DNA from: Methanothrix harundinacea
GTDB lineage: Archaea > Halobacteriota > Methanosarcinia > Methanotrichales > Methanotrichaceae
NCBI GenBank assembly: GCA_002506535.1
Contig: DAXT01000006.1
Span: 71,130-135,129 of the forward strand
Length of the DNA stretch: 64,000 nucleotides
Direction of reading: 5' to 3'
The notes beneath the pieces were generated by a model that ran no database searches, was not told where the DNA came from, and was given only the letters and a program-made list of their open reading frames with translations. This document shows positions 38,879 through 47,933 of the stretch, one piece after another. Each line of letters opens with the position of its first letter. Position 1 is the stretch's first letter. The position numbers and the translations under genes were made by a program.

Positions 38879-40867
38879 TCAGATGAGGGGGATGCCGTCC
38901 ACGGCTTCGGGGTTGGCGAGGGCTGAGGTGTCGCCGGTGGGGTTTCCGAGGGCCTTTGCCTTGATGACGCGGCGCATGATCTTCCCGGACCTGGTCTTGG
39001 GGACGTCGTCTACGAAGTAGACGCCGGCGGGTATCGCCAGGGGGCCCATGGTCGTCCTGACGTGGGTCTTCAGCTCCTTGGCGAGGTCGTCGGAGGGGCT
39101 GACTCCCTTCTTCAGGATGACGAAGGCTACGATCGCCTCGCCCTTCACCTCATCGGGCTTGCCGATGACCGCAGCCTCGGATACGGCCTTGTGGGCGACC
39201 AGGGAGGACTCGACCTCGGCGTTGGCGATCCTGTGGCCTGCGACGCTGAGGACGTCGTCGATTCTGCCCTGGACGAACCAGTAGCCGTCTTTGTCTCTAG
39301 TCGCCTTGTCGCCGGCGAGGTAGGTGCCGGGCTTGACCTTCCAGTACATCTCCCAGTACTCTTTCTTGTACCGGACCTCGTCTTTGTAGAAGGCTCTGAG
39401 CATCGAGGGCCAGGGGGTGGGGTTGACGATGTTGCCGCCCTCTCCCAGGGGGACCTCGTTTCCGTCCTCGTCGTATATGGTGGTGTTGAAGCCGGGGAGG
39501 GGATATGCGACGGAGCCGGGCTTGCAGGGGGTCATGGGCAGCGGGGATATGACGAAGCAGCCGGTCTCGGTCTGCCACCAGGTGTCCATGATCGGGGCCT
39601 TGTCATAGGCGAAGTTCTTCCTGTACCAGATGTACGCCTCGGGGTTGAGGGGCTCGCCGACGGATCCAAGGAGCCTTATGCTGGAGAGGTCGTACTTGGC
39701 AGGCCACTCTTCACCCTGCTTCATGAGCATCCGGACGGCAGTCGGGGCTGTATAGAAGACGGTGACCTTGTGCTCCTGGATGATCTTGTACCAGCGACCG
39801 AAGTCGGGGAAGTCGGGAGATCCCTCGTACATGATGCTGGTTGCGCCCAGGGAGAGCGGCCCGTAGGCGACGTAAGAGTGGCCGGTAATCCAGCCTACGT
39901 CGGCGGTGCACCACCAGGTGTCGTTCTCTTTGAGGTCGAAGACCCAGTGGAGGGTCTGGGCCGGAGAGACGCAGTATCCGCCGTGGGCGTGCTCGATACC
40001 CTTGGGCTTGCCGGTGGTACCGGAGGTGTAGAGGATGAAGAGCCTGTCCTCGGCGTCCAGCTCCTCGGTCTTGCAGTCGGCAGACTGGCCCTTGACGAGC
40101 TCGTGGAACCAGATATCCTTGCCGTTGTTCCATGGGACCTCAATTCCGGTCCTCTTCAGGACGACGACGTTCTTGACGCTCCCTATCGCCTTGATCGCCT
40201 CGTCGGCCTGGGGCTTGAGGGGCATCGGCTTTCCGCGCCTGTAGAACCCGTCGGCGGTGAAGACTACCTTAGCCTGGCAGTCGTCGACCCTGTCGCCGAA
40301 GCCCTTGGAGCTGAAACCTGAGAAGACGAGGCTGTGGATGGCGCCGATCTTGGCGCAGGCGAGCATCGCCATGACCGTCTCGGGGACCATCGGCATGTAG
40401 ATGGATATCCTGTCGCCCTTGACGACGCCGAGGCTCTTGAGGCCGTTGGCCAGCTTGTTGACGGTCTCGTAGATCTCCTGGTATGTATATGCCTTCTCGG
40501 CCTGGTCCGTCGGCTCGGGGATGAAGTGGTATGCGACCTTTGCGCCCTTTCCTGCTTTGATGTGCCTCTCGATGGCGTTGTAGAAGACGTTGACCTTGCC
40601 GTTGACAAACCACTTGAAGTAGGGCATGCCGGAGTCGTCCATCACCTTGTCGTAGGGCTTAAACCAGTCGGCGTAGGTCTTGGCCATCTCGTCCCAGAAC
40701 TCGATGTAGTGCTCGCTGCACCAGGCCCGCATCTCCTTCTCGCTCTTGAAGCCCTTCTTCTTGGCCCACTGCCAGGCGTTGCAGTTCTCGGCCAGGTCCT
40801 TTGGCGGCTCAAAAATTCTCGTCTCTTCCATCAGAACCTTGGTCGTTCCAGTTTTTCCTTCAGCCAA
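38879..40867 (-). CDS. acs: acetyl-CoA synthetase (AMP-forming), copy 2
   Basis: 662 residues, same length and start (MAEGKTGTTKVLMEETRIFEPPKDLAENCNAWQ) as copy 1, with scattered substitutions. A3 motif YTSGTTGKPKGIEHAHGGY, WWQTETGCFVISPLP and catalytic Lys in KTRSGKIMRR are intact, so it should be active. The start is TTG at 40867 behind AAAAGGAGGT. A leader of ~175 bases separates the probable start of transcription from the gene. Confidence 0.97.
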   Translation of the reverse strand: MAEGKTGTTKVLMEETRIFEPPKDLAENCNAWQWAKKKGFKSEKEMRAWCSEHYIEFWDEMAKTYADWFKPYDKVMDDSGMPYFKWFVNGKVNVFYNAIERHIKAGKGAKVAYHFIPEPTDQAEKAYTYQEIYETVNKLANGLKSLGVVKGDRISIYMPMVPETVMAMLACAKIGAIHSLVFSGFSSKGFGDRVDDCQAKVVFTADGFYRRGKPMPLKPQADEAIKAIGSVKNVVVLKRTGIEVPWNNGKDIWFHELVKGQSADCKTEELDAEDRLFILYTSGTTGKPKGIEHAHGGYCVSPAQTLHWVFDLKENDTWWCTADVGWITGHSYVAYGPLSLGATSIMYEGSPDFPDFGRWYKIIQEHKVTVFYTAPTAVRMLMKQGEEWPAKYDLSSIRLLGSVGEPLNPEAYIWYRKNFAYDKAPIMDTWWQTETGCFVISPLPMTPCKPGSVAYPLPGFNTTIYDEDGNEVPLGEGGNIVNPTPWPSMLRAFYKDEVRYKKEYWEMYWKVKPGTYLAGDKATRDKDGYWFVQGRIDDVLSVAGHRIANAEVESSLVAHKAVSEAAVIGKPDEVKGEAIVAFVILKKGVSPSDDLAKELKTHVRTTMGPLAIPAGVYFVDDVPKTRSGKIMRRVIKAKALGNPTGDTSALANPEAVDGIPLI

Positions 40868-41062
40868 TTAAAAACCTCCTTTTAACCCTCAAATTGTGAT
40901 GTTCCAGTTTCTCCACACCGATCCTATCACCTGTTTGATGATGGATTCAGATTTAGATCCGGCCTCTCGGGATAATTGAGCGGATAGGGTTCGGCTCTGG
41001 CAGGATATATTCTCGAATTCGTGGAGCTGCTCTGGTAACACCTGCCTACCGTGTACTTCCTT

Positions 41063-41090
41063 TGTTTATAAATCTATCGAGAACAAATAT
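41063..41090 (-). promoter_or_regulatory. acs copy 2 promoter
   Basis: Minus strand: TTCTCGATAGATTTATAAAC, TATA box TTTATAAA at 41065-41072. It matches the copy 1 element in both the TATA box and the upstream TCGA block. Strong AT-rich sequence continues to ~41330. Confidence 0.6.
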
Positions 41091-41311
41091 TATAATGATT
41101 TATCATGATGTTTTTTGCTCAATTATTAAGGATATTAAAAAAACTTAATTCCAAATGTAGAATTGCGGTTTTCAATAACTTGGACGATAATTGATCTTAT
41201 CTGGATCCCCGATAATTGAGGAACAGGTCCTCAATAGATCAGCCGAGATGTCGCTTTTCATGTATAAATAGGCGCACAGCTTATTATAATTGATATAAAT
41301 ATAAATCACAT

Positions 41312-41446
41312 ATGCTTTATACCCTCTCTGTGGGTTAGGACCCCGGGGCTTCGAAGATTCAGGGGTCCTCCGTTGGGGATTAAGACGGAGGCGGTCGAGA
41401 TAATAATCGCCGATCTCGTCTCATTTGAGACGCTGCCCTCTTCGGG
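41312..41446 (+). ncRNA. candidate structured RNA between acs copies 2 and 3
   Basis: GCTTTATACCC at 41314-41324 looks like a TATA box. About 20 bases later a chain of hairpins begins: AGGACCCC/GGGGTCCT (41337-44 with 41362-69), CCTCCGT/ACGGAGG (41367-73 with 41385-91), CGAGAT/ATCTCG (41396-401 with 41413-18), CGTCTC-ATTT-GAGACG (41417-32) and CCC/GGG (41436-46). Stems 1 and 2 share three bases and stems 3 and 4 share two, so alternative folds are possible. The hairpins are a direct observation; that this is an RNA gene is inference. It could also act as DNA. Confidence 0.35.
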
Positions 41447-41451
41447 TTGAT

Positions 41452-41514
41452 ATGAACCAGAAAGACGCGGACGTCGAGGCGGTATATGACGAATACCCCA
41501 TAGAATTCAACTGA
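41452..41514 (+). CDS. possible 20-residue ORF downstream of the hairpins
   Basis: ATG at 41452 opens a short acidic frame (MNQKDADVEAVYDEYPIEFN) ending in TGA at 41512. GGTTGAT two bases before the ATG is a weak Shine-Dalgarno. It could be a small protein or leader peptide, or chance. The region from 40868 to 41618 otherwise contains no gene. Confidence 0.25.
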   Translation: MNQKDADVEAVYDEYPIEFN

Positions 41515-41591
41515 TGATTAAGGCGATGAGAAAATTGACCTCTTGAGCATTGTAATAGCTGATCCATGATATCAAGATCAGATGTGAGCGC

Positions 41592-41610
41592 TAAAAATAA
41601 AAAAATAAGG
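41592..41610 (-). terminator. U-rich terminator of acs copy 3
   Basis: Minus strand: CTTATTTTTTTATTTTTAG, starting about 10 bases after the acs stop. Confidence 0.6.
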
Positions 41611-41618
41611 TCGCTCAT

Positions 41619-43616
41619 CTAAACGATGAGCGGGATGTGCTCGACAGCCTCAGGGTTCATGAGGGTCGATATATCTCCGACGGGGTTTCCGAGGGACTTC
41701 GCCTTGATCACACGGCGCATGATCTTGCCTGACCTCGTCTTGGGGAGGTCGTTGACGAAGTGGACCTCAGAGGGCGCTGCCACCGGGCCGAGGGTCTTCC
41801 TGACGAAGTTGATGCAGTCCTTGGCAAGCTCCGGGGTCGGCTCGTTGCCGAGCCTGAGGATGACGAAGGCTACGATCGACTCGCCCTTGACCGCGTCGGG
41901 CTTACCGACGACGGCAGCCTCGGCGACCTTGGGGTGAGCGACGAGGGCGCTCTCGACCTCGGCGTTGGCGATCCTGTGGCCTGCGACGCTGAGGACGTCG
42001 TCGATACGACCCTGGATCCAGAAGTAGCCGTCCTTGTCCCTCGTCACCTTGTCGCCGGCAAGATAGACGCCGCGACGGCCGGGGACATCCCAGTAGAACT
42101 GCCAGTACTCCTTCATGAACCTCTCTTTGTCGCCCCAGAACGCCCTGAGCATCGACGGCCAGGGGGTTAGGCTCACTATGTTTCCGCCCTCTCCGGGAGG
42201 CACCTCGTGACCTTCCTCGTCCATGACCGTTATGTTAAATCCGGGCAGAGGGAAGGTGCATGATCCGGGCTTCAGGGGCGTGATCGGCAGCGGCGAGTTG
42301 AGGAATGTCCCTGTCTCGGTCTGCCACCAGGTGTCCATGATCTGGAGCTTTCCTGCGCCGATGTGCTCACGGTACCACATCCAGGCCTCGGGGTTGATCG
42401 GCTCGCCGACGGACCCAAGGAGCCTCAGGCTCGAGAGGTCGTACTTGGCAGCCCACTCACCCCCCTGCTTCATGTGCATCCTTATCGCCGTGGGGGCGGT
42501 GTAGAGGACTGTGATCTTGTGCTCCTGGATCATGCTCCACCATCTGCCGAAGTCCGGGAAGTCAGGAGCGCCCTCGTACATAAAGCTGGTCATGCCCAGG
42601 ACAAGCGGCCCGTAGACGATGTAAGAGTGGCCGGTGACCCATCCGATATCCGCGGTACACCACCAGACGTCGTTCTCCTTCAGGTCGAAGACCCAGTGGA
42701 GGGTCTGGGCCGGTCCTACGGCGTTTCCGCCCTGGGCGTGCTCGATCCCCTTCGGCTTTCCGGTGGTACCGGAGGTGTAGAGGATGTATAGCCTGTGCTC
42801 CGGGTCGAGCTTCTCCGGCTCGCACTCTTCAGACTTGCCAGCGACGAGGTCATGCCACCAGATGTCCCTTCCTTCCTTCCAGGCCACGTCGACGCCTGTC
42901 CTCTTATAGACGATCACGTGCTCTACGGATGGGGCACCCGCAAGGGCTTCGTCTACATTCGGCTTCAGAGGCACCGGCTTTCCGCGCCTGTATAGGCCGT
43001 CCGTGGTGATGATGGCTCTGGAACCGCAGTCGGCCGCTCTGTCCGAGAGGCCCTTGGAGCTGAAGCCTGAGAAGACGACGCTGTGGATGACGCCGAGCTT
43101 GGCACAGGCGAGCACAGTGATGGGGAGCTCGGGTATCATCGGCATGTAGACGCTGACCCTGTCCCCCTTCTTCAGGCCGAGGCTCTTGAGGCCGTTTGCC
43201 AGCTTGTTGACCTCTTTGTAGAGCTGTCCGTAGGTGATCTTCTGGGTGGGCTGGTCCGTCGGCTCCGGGACCCATATGTAGGCTACCTTGTCCTTCTTGG
43301 CCCCCTTGGCGTGTCTGTCGACGGCGTTATATGTTATGTTGACTTCGCCGCCGGTGAACCACTTGAAGTAGGGCATCCCCGAGTCGTCCAACACCTTGGT
43401 ATAGGGTTTGAACCAGTCGACGTACTCCTTCGCCATCTCGTCCCAGAACTCGACGTAGTTCTTGGAACACCACTCCCGCAGCTCCTTCTCGGTCTTGAAC
43501 CCCTTCTTCTTCATGTACTTCATTACGTTGGAGTTGTCGACGAGCTCCTTTGGCGGCTCAAAAATCCTCGTCTCTTCCTGATAAACCTTCGTCTTTCCGG
43601 TTTTTGCTTCAGCCAA
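41619..43616 (-). CDS. acs: acetyl-CoA synthetase (AMP-forming), copy 3
   Basis: About 665 residues. It shares the family motifs YTSGTTGKPKGIEHAQGGN, WWQTETGTFLNSPLP, KDGYFWIQGRIDDVLSVAGHRI and KTRSGKIMRR with catalytic Lys, but is clearly more diverged from copies 1 and 2 than they are from each other. Two in-frame TTG codons compete; the second (43616) is six bases after AAGGAGGG and matches the other copies (LAEAKTGKTK), while the first overlaps the ribosome site. The order suggests that copies 1 and 2 arose from a later duplication. Confidence 0.96.
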   Translation of the reverse strand: MAEAKTGKTKVYQEETRIFEPPKELVDNSNVMKYMKKKGFKTEKELREWCSKNYVEFWDEMAKEYVDWFKPYTKVLDDSGMPYFKWFTGGEVNITYNAVDRHAKGAKKDKVAYIWVPEPTDQPTQKITYGQLYKEVNKLANGLKSLGLKKGDRVSVYMPMIPELPITVLACAKLGVIHSVVFSGFSSKGLSDRAADCGSRAIITTDGLYRRGKPVPLKPNVDEALAGAPSVEHVIVYKRTGVDVAWKEGRDIWWHDLVAGKSEECEPEKLDPEHRLYILYTSGTTGKPKGIEHAQGGNAVGPAQTLHWVFDLKENDVWWCTADIGWVTGHSYIVYGPLVLGMTSFMYEGAPDFPDFGRWWSMIQEHKITVLYTAPTAIRMHMKQGGEWAAKYDLSSLRLLGSVGEPINPEAWMWYREHIGAGKLQIMDTWWQTETGTFLNSPLPITPLKPGSCTFPLPGFNITVMDEEGHEVPPGEGGNIVSLTPWPSMLRAFWGDKERFMKEYWQFYWDVPGRRGVYLAGDKVTRDKDGYFWIQGRIDDVLSVAGHRIANAEVESALVAHPKVAEAAVVGKPDAVKGESIVAFVILRLGNEPTPELAKDCINFVRKTLGPVAAPSEVHFVNDLPKTRSGKIMRRVIKAKSLGNPVGDISTLMNPEAVEHIPLIV

Positions 43617-43730
43617 TTTCAACCCTCCTTAATCGAACATCGAATATTTTGCACTCTTCTCTCCCCAGATCCCCGGGCAGATACGAACTCCAATCCGGCG
43701 ATTTCTAACCAGAATCTGCCATGCGTTCCC

Positions 43731-43752
43731 TCCGTTTGTCTATAGAGAACGC
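43731..43752 (-). promoter_or_regulatory. acs copy 3 upstream element
   Basis: Minus strand: GTTCTCTATAGACAAACGGA. It aligns with GTTCTCGATAGATTTATAAAC before copy 2, but the TATA box itself is altered. Another TATA-like site, ATTTATACCC on the minus strand near 43844-43853, could serve instead. Confidence 0.35.
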
Positions 43753-43899
43753 TCGACTGGACCATGCCAAATAGTAATCGTCATGATTAATAAGGTTAGT
43801 GGCGTTTAATCATTATAGATCCCAAAATATGAAATATCGGCCGGGTATAAATCATGAAAATCAAAGACAGCTGAATCGAAGGGTCCAAATGGAATCCGG

Positions 43900-45135
43900 C
43901 TATTCGCGAATTATCGCCTCTCCATCCAGGTAGAAGGGGGTGGTCCTCACGATCTTGAATCGATGGGCGCTTCCAAGAGGCAGGGGCTCGGATACCGCGA
44001 TCTTCCTGTAGTTATCGCCCCTGGCCATCACCGTCCTCCCCCTCCCCCGTTCCGTCACCCGCGCGACGATCTCCTCTCCGAGGTACCGGCCGTTTCTCCG
44101 TCCAGCGATCTCCTGCCAGAGCCGGGCGATCCGTCTTGAGCGGTCCTTCTTGAACCGGGACGGCATATCGCAAAGGCTGTTGGCAGCGGTTCCCGGCCGC
44201 GAGGAGTACATGGTGACGTTGACCTTATCAGGCTGCGCCTTTCGGACGAGATCCTCGGTGGCAGCAAAATCCTCATCCGTCTCCCCGGGAAAGCCGGCGA
44301 TTACGTCTGTATAGACGGTGAGGTCGGAAAATGCCGATCTGAACCGCGCCGCCATATACAGGAAATCGGCGCCGCTGTAGCCCCGATTCATCGCTTCGAG
44401 AACTCGATCTGAGCCGGACTGGGCGGGAAGGTGGAGGAACCTGTAGACCTTTGGATCCTCGTAAGATCTGATGAGATCCTCCAGGATAGGGGCCAGCAGG
44501 TCCGGTTTCATCATCCCGACCCTCACCCTGAAGTCGCCATCTATCCCGGCGACGGCGTCGAGGAGCTCCGGGAGGCTCGACCCCCGGTCCAGGCCGTAGG
44601 CTGCAGCATCCTGGGAGGCGAGCTGCACCTCTACTGCACCTCCTCTCAGGCGGCGGCGGACGTCTTCTGCGATCTCTTCTACCGTCCTGCTCTTGAGGGT
44701 CCCCCTCGCCCTTCTGACGATGCAGTAGCTGCACCTCCCCAGGCACCCCTCCGAGATGTTGACGGCGGCGGTGAGCCGTCGGGCGGCGGAGTCGTTCTCT
44801 CTTCTTGATCTTTCGGGATCGTATCCGTCCCCTATCTTCTGGCCAGATCTGCTGCCAAGGACGCCCATCACCCCGCGGCACTTTATATCCCGGACCGCAG
44901 CCGGGATCGCCGATGGAAGGCATCCGGCGACGACGAGCCGATCACCCTGCAGCTCGGAGAGCCTCTTTTTCATATCCCTCTCCGTCCTCTCGGTGACGGC
45001 GCAGGTGTTCACGATCACCAGGTCAGCCTCCTCAAGGGATGCCTGGAGGTGGCCTCTCTCGATAAGAGCGGAGGCGAAAGCCTCAGAGTTTCCCTGGTTT
45101 GCGGTGCAGCCGTAAGTCTCCAGATAAAATCTCAT
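43900..45135 (-). CDS. tRNA t6A37 methylthiotransferase, archaeal CDKAL1/MtaB type
   Basis: 411 residues. The N-terminal UPF0004 domain has cluster Cys residues C10 (ETYGCTANQGN), C45 (VNTCAVTE) and C72 (AGCLP). The radical SAM site is C131-x3-C135-x2-C138 (CLGRCSYCIV). A TRAM domain ends the protein (~345-405; YLGEEIVARVTERGRGRTVMARGDNYR). It adds a methylthio group to t6A at position 37 of tRNAs. The TANQGNSEAF start is characteristic of the archaeal/eukaryotic branch. It stands alone, 283 bases from acs. Confidence 0.92.
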   Translation of the reverse strand: MRFYLETYGCTANQGNSEAFASALIERGHLQASLEEADLVIVNTCAVTERTERDMKKRLSELQGDRLVVAGCLPSAIPAAVRDIKCRGVMGVLGSRSGQKIGDGYDPERSRRENDSAARRLTAAVNISEGCLGRCSYCIVRRARGTLKSRTVEEIAEDVRRRLRGGAVEVQLASQDAAAYGLDRGSSLPELLDAVAGIDGDFRVRVGMMKPDLLAPILEDLIRSYEDPKVYRFLHLPAQSGSDRVLEAMNRGYSGADFLYMAARFRSAFSDLTVYTDVIAGFPGETDEDFAATEDLVRKAQPDKVNVTMYSSRPGTAANSLCDMPSRFKKDRSRRIARLWQEIAGRRNGRYLGEEIVARVTERGRGRTVMARGDNYRKIAVSEPLPLGSAHRFKIVRTTPFYLDGEAIIRE

Positions 45136-45196
45136 CTATGATCTGCCCTATCTGCTGCGGCCGGAGGCTGCGTCCAGCCCCTGTCCTGCCCCTCTC

Positions 45197-46372
45197 CTAT
45201 TTGATAGCTGAATCATCGGCCTCATCCGACCCATAGAGAGGTTCTGCCGGGCCGCTCTCACCATCGAATCCCGCAGATTCTAGATCCTCTATCGTCCCTT
45301 CACCTAGGCGCATCGCCGTCTTCTCCTCCTTATGAACCTGATATACCCCGACGACAAACCCCATCAGGGCCGGCGCCAGGAAGAACCCGCCGAGCCCCGC
45401 CACAAGAACTCCTCCGACGAAGGCGAGGACCACCAGGAGGGGATGTATCGTCGACTTCATCGAGACGATGTAGGGCCTGATTATCAGATCCGAGGGTATG
45501 TATATCATAGCCGAGGAGACGACGAAGAAGAGTATCCCGTCGAAGGGGCTCAATTCGATGTACCTGTAGGCTGATATCGGTATGATGACGAGCCAGGAGG
45601 AGAGGATCGGGATCAGCCCCGATATGAAGACCAGGGCTGCCAGGGCGAAGGGGTTGGGGATCCCGAAGGCGTAAAAGACCATCACCGATAGTATGCCGCT
45701 CAAGATGGAGGTGTAGATGGCGCCGATGAATATCCCGGATAGGATGCTGTCGATCCTCGCTTCATACTTCTTGTATACGGCCAGGTTCTCCGTGGGGAGG
45801 ATGGTGGAGACCCCTGCCGCGAGCTTTCTTCCGTCTATCAGGAGGAAGTAGCAGACGTAGATCGAGGCGATGAGGTTTAACCCTATCAGAATTATCGACA
45901 TCCCGTATGAGAAGACCGGGAAGCTCGATAGGATCCTCGCCAGAAGCTCTATCATGGTCTTCAGGCTTCCCGTTAGATCGTCATAGATGGCCGGGGGTAT
46001 CTCGTAGATCGCCGGGAGTATGTCGTACCCGGCAAGGGGGGTCTCAAGATCGGCCAAGAAGGACCCAGCCCTCTTGATGATCTCGGCCTGGTTCTCTACA
46101 ACCCAGTTCAGCTGGGATACCACCTCCACCCCTCCTAGGCCGAGGATGAGGGCGATGGGAAGGACTATCGCGGCGGTGGCCACGACGGAGCCGATACGCT
46201 CGCGTTTGCCGAACCTCTCCTTTATCGGCCTTCCGACGTAGGCGAAGACGACCCCCAGGATGATCCCGTCCATCAGAGGGAAGAGGAAGTAGGTTATCAG
46301 TAGCAGCAGGAACAGGACCGGGATTAGGATCCAGGCGTTCTCGACGAGCTGCGATCTTAAGTTTCTCTCCAA
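45197..46372 (-). CDS. AI-2E family membrane transporter
   Basis: 391 residues with about eight hydrophobic segments in the pattern of the AI-2E/PerM family: paired N-terminal helices (ILIPVLFLLLLITYFLFPLMDGIILGVVFAYVGRPIKE), a soluble-like middle (~90-150) and the C-terminal pore region GLIPILSSWLVIIPIS and HPLLVVLAFVGGVLVAGLGGFFLAPALMG. The acidic tail is cytosolic. Members export varied small molecules or exchange ions; the archaeal substrate is unknown. No operon partner. Confidence 0.85.
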   Translation of the reverse strand: MERNLRSQLVENAWILIPVLFLLLLITYFLFPLMDGIILGVVFAYVGRPIKERFGKRERIGSVVATAAIVLPIALILGLGGVEVVSQLNWVVENQAEIIKRAGSFLADLETPLAGYDILPAIYEIPPAIYDDLTGSLKTMIELLARILSSFPVFSYGMSIILIGLNLIASIYVCYFLLIDGRKLAAGVSTILPTENLAVYKKYEARIDSILSGIFIGAIYTSILSGILSVMVFYAFGIPNPFALAALVFISGLIPILSSWLVIIPISAYRYIELSPFDGILFFVVSSAMIYIPSDLIIRPYIVSMKSTIHPLLVVLAFVGGVLVAGLGGFFLAPALMGFVVGVYQVHKEEKTAMRLGEGTIEDLESAGFDGESGPAEPLYGSDEADDSAIK

Positions 46373-46560
46373 AAGATTCTCCCCACATCAGACTCTCGGA
46401 AGCATATTGATAAATAGCTTTGCCGAGGGGGCTGGAAGGAAGATCCTTCAAACCCCCTCTCCCCGCCTGGATGCAGATTATGAAGCTCGATCCCATTTTG
46501 GCAGGCCGAATCCCAAAACGCCGGTCGATCTCATATCGACTGGTCATTTCGGTGGATCGA

Positions 46561-47601
46561 TCACCGCTTCGGAAGCTCCACCGTCATCAGAACCCGATCC
46601 GATTCCTCGACGATCTCCTGCTGCGTTATGCCCCGGAGGCTCGCCGCCAGGACGGCGCCCCCGGCCCCGACCCCCTCTTTGGCGGACCCGGATGAGTAAC
46701 AGCTGAGGGCGGGTATCTTGGACCGCTCAAGCCCCGGGTCCGCCATGTACCACCTCCTACCGAGGGTCTCCACCGTCTCGACGAAGGTCGCGTTCCTATC
46801 CTCCACGATGTACCTGGTGGTGGCTATGGAGACGTCGCCGTCGATCCCCAGGGCGTCGGCGGCGCAGAGGACGGCGGCCATCTGGGTCCCTCCCGAGAGG
46901 ACGACCTTCGTCTCCCCCATCCCCTTCAGAAGCCCCAGTACACAGGGGATCATGGGGTCTCCCACCTCCCTTACGGCCTTGAGGGGGTCGGACCTCATGG
47001 AGCCGAAGGAGGCGCCGCACCGCTCCAGGGCGGCGTCGACGATCTCCTGCTTCTTGGCCATGGGGTGATTCAAGAGGCTGCTGGAGACCTTTCCCGGATA
47101 CCCCAGGGCCTGCATCACCGCCATGGCGGTCGTCGTCCCCCCTGCTATCGACTCGCCGATGAAGATGCAGTCGGAGAACCGTGCCAGCTTCTTTCCCAGA
47201 AGAGAGGCCCGCTCCATGATATCTCCGGCGTCGGGGACGGCCGTAGCAGACCGGATGTCGCTTCCGGGCGAGCCGTTGATGTCGACGAAAGGAACGGCGG
47301 GCTTTCTCCTCAGGCCGCTCGTCACAAAGAGGGAGGGGATCCCCGAGAGGCTGAGGGCTGCCTTGGTCACCACCGCCGGGGTCGTCGCCCCCTCCGGGGA
47401 CTCGGGGATCGCTGGGATGGTCACTATTTTGTGGAGCTCGACGAGCTCGGCGTCGGCGCTGGGGGTGTAGTCGGTGAGGTCGGGGGAGGCGCCGGCGGCG
47501 CTCACTCCGGGGATCTTCCCGGTGTCGGTGTTGGAGAGGACGCAGAGGAAGAGGGGCCTTTTGGGCTGGTAATCAAAGTGAGGGTGTATCCAGTCTCGCA
47601 T
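46561..47601 (-). CDS. CobT-like nicotinate-nucleotide phosphoribosyltransferase family (TIGR00303)
   Basis: About 346 residues. DINGSPGSDIRSATAVPDAGDIMERA, ESIAGGTTTAMAVMQALGYPGKVSSS, VLSGGTQMAAVLCAADALG and the end YSSGSAKEGVGAGGAVLAA match the archaeal CobT-related group, thought to activate the lower base of corrinoids. Methanogens depend on corrinoid methyltransferases, so cobamide synthesis fits. The ATG at 47601 is chosen over 47637 because TTTTTATACC (47624-47633) is a TATA box ~27 bases upstream, implying a leaderless mRNA; the longer start would lie inside the promoter. Confidence 0.85.
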   Translation of the reverse strand: MRDWIHPHFDYQPKRPLFLCVLSNTDTGKIPGVSAAGASPDLTDYTPSADAELVELHKIVTIPAIPESPEGATTPAVVTKAALSLSGIPSLFVTSGLRRKPAVPFVDINGSPGSDIRSATAVPDAGDIMERASLLGKKLARFSDCIFIGESIAGGTTTAMAVMQALGYPGKVSSSLLNHPMAKKQEIVDAALERCGASFGSMRSDPLKAVREVGDPMIPCVLGLLKGMGETKVVLSGGTQMAAVLCAADALGIDGDVSIATTRYIVEDRNATFVETVETLGRRWYMADPGLERSKIPALSCYSSGSAKEGVGAGGAVLAASLRGITQQEIVEESDRVLMTVELPKR

Positions 47602-47654
47602 GATCCATCTGTTGCCTCGCGAGGTATAAAAACTCAACGCCAGAAGAGTTAAGA

Positions 47655-47671
47655 CAAGTAAATTTTACTTG
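47655..47671 (-). promoter_or_regulatory. 17-bp palindrome upstream of the cobT-like promoter
   Basis: CAAGTAAA-T-TTTACTTG, perfect arms of eight bases, about 22 bases upstream of the TATA box. The position suits an operator. No other gene starts here, and the remaining 47672-47933 is an AT-rich gap without a gene. Confidence 0.4.
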
Positions 47672-47820
47672 ATCGGCGGAAAAGCGGGGTTGCCGATCGA
47701 CGATAGGCTATAAGAAAAAACTCACTGTGATAGTGGTTGGTGTAACCTGTTGGAAAGATCCTAATCTTAGATGCAGGCGTCGCATGACGACGATCTCTGT
47801 TATTCGAGTCTAGATTTCAA

Positions 47821-47841
47821 CAATAAATAAAAATATATAAT
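47821..47841 (-). terminator. U-rich terminator of the HEPN operon
   Basis: Minus strand: ATATATTTTTATTTATTG, about 100 bases after the HEPN stop. No stem is evident. Confidence 0.4.
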
Positions 47842-47933
47842 CTGCCGCTCTTCAGAGTTCTGCAATCGTCTTACTCTGATCTAGTTATTTCCAGCCCAGT
47901 TTCTATAAGGCATATTATTTGGCTCGATGTATT

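Noticed and set aside
41511..41562. Possible C/D box guide RNA (TGATGA ... CTGA) after the short ORF
   Set aside because: The outer boxes have the right distance, but no convincing D' and C' boxes lie between them and the terminal stem is missing.
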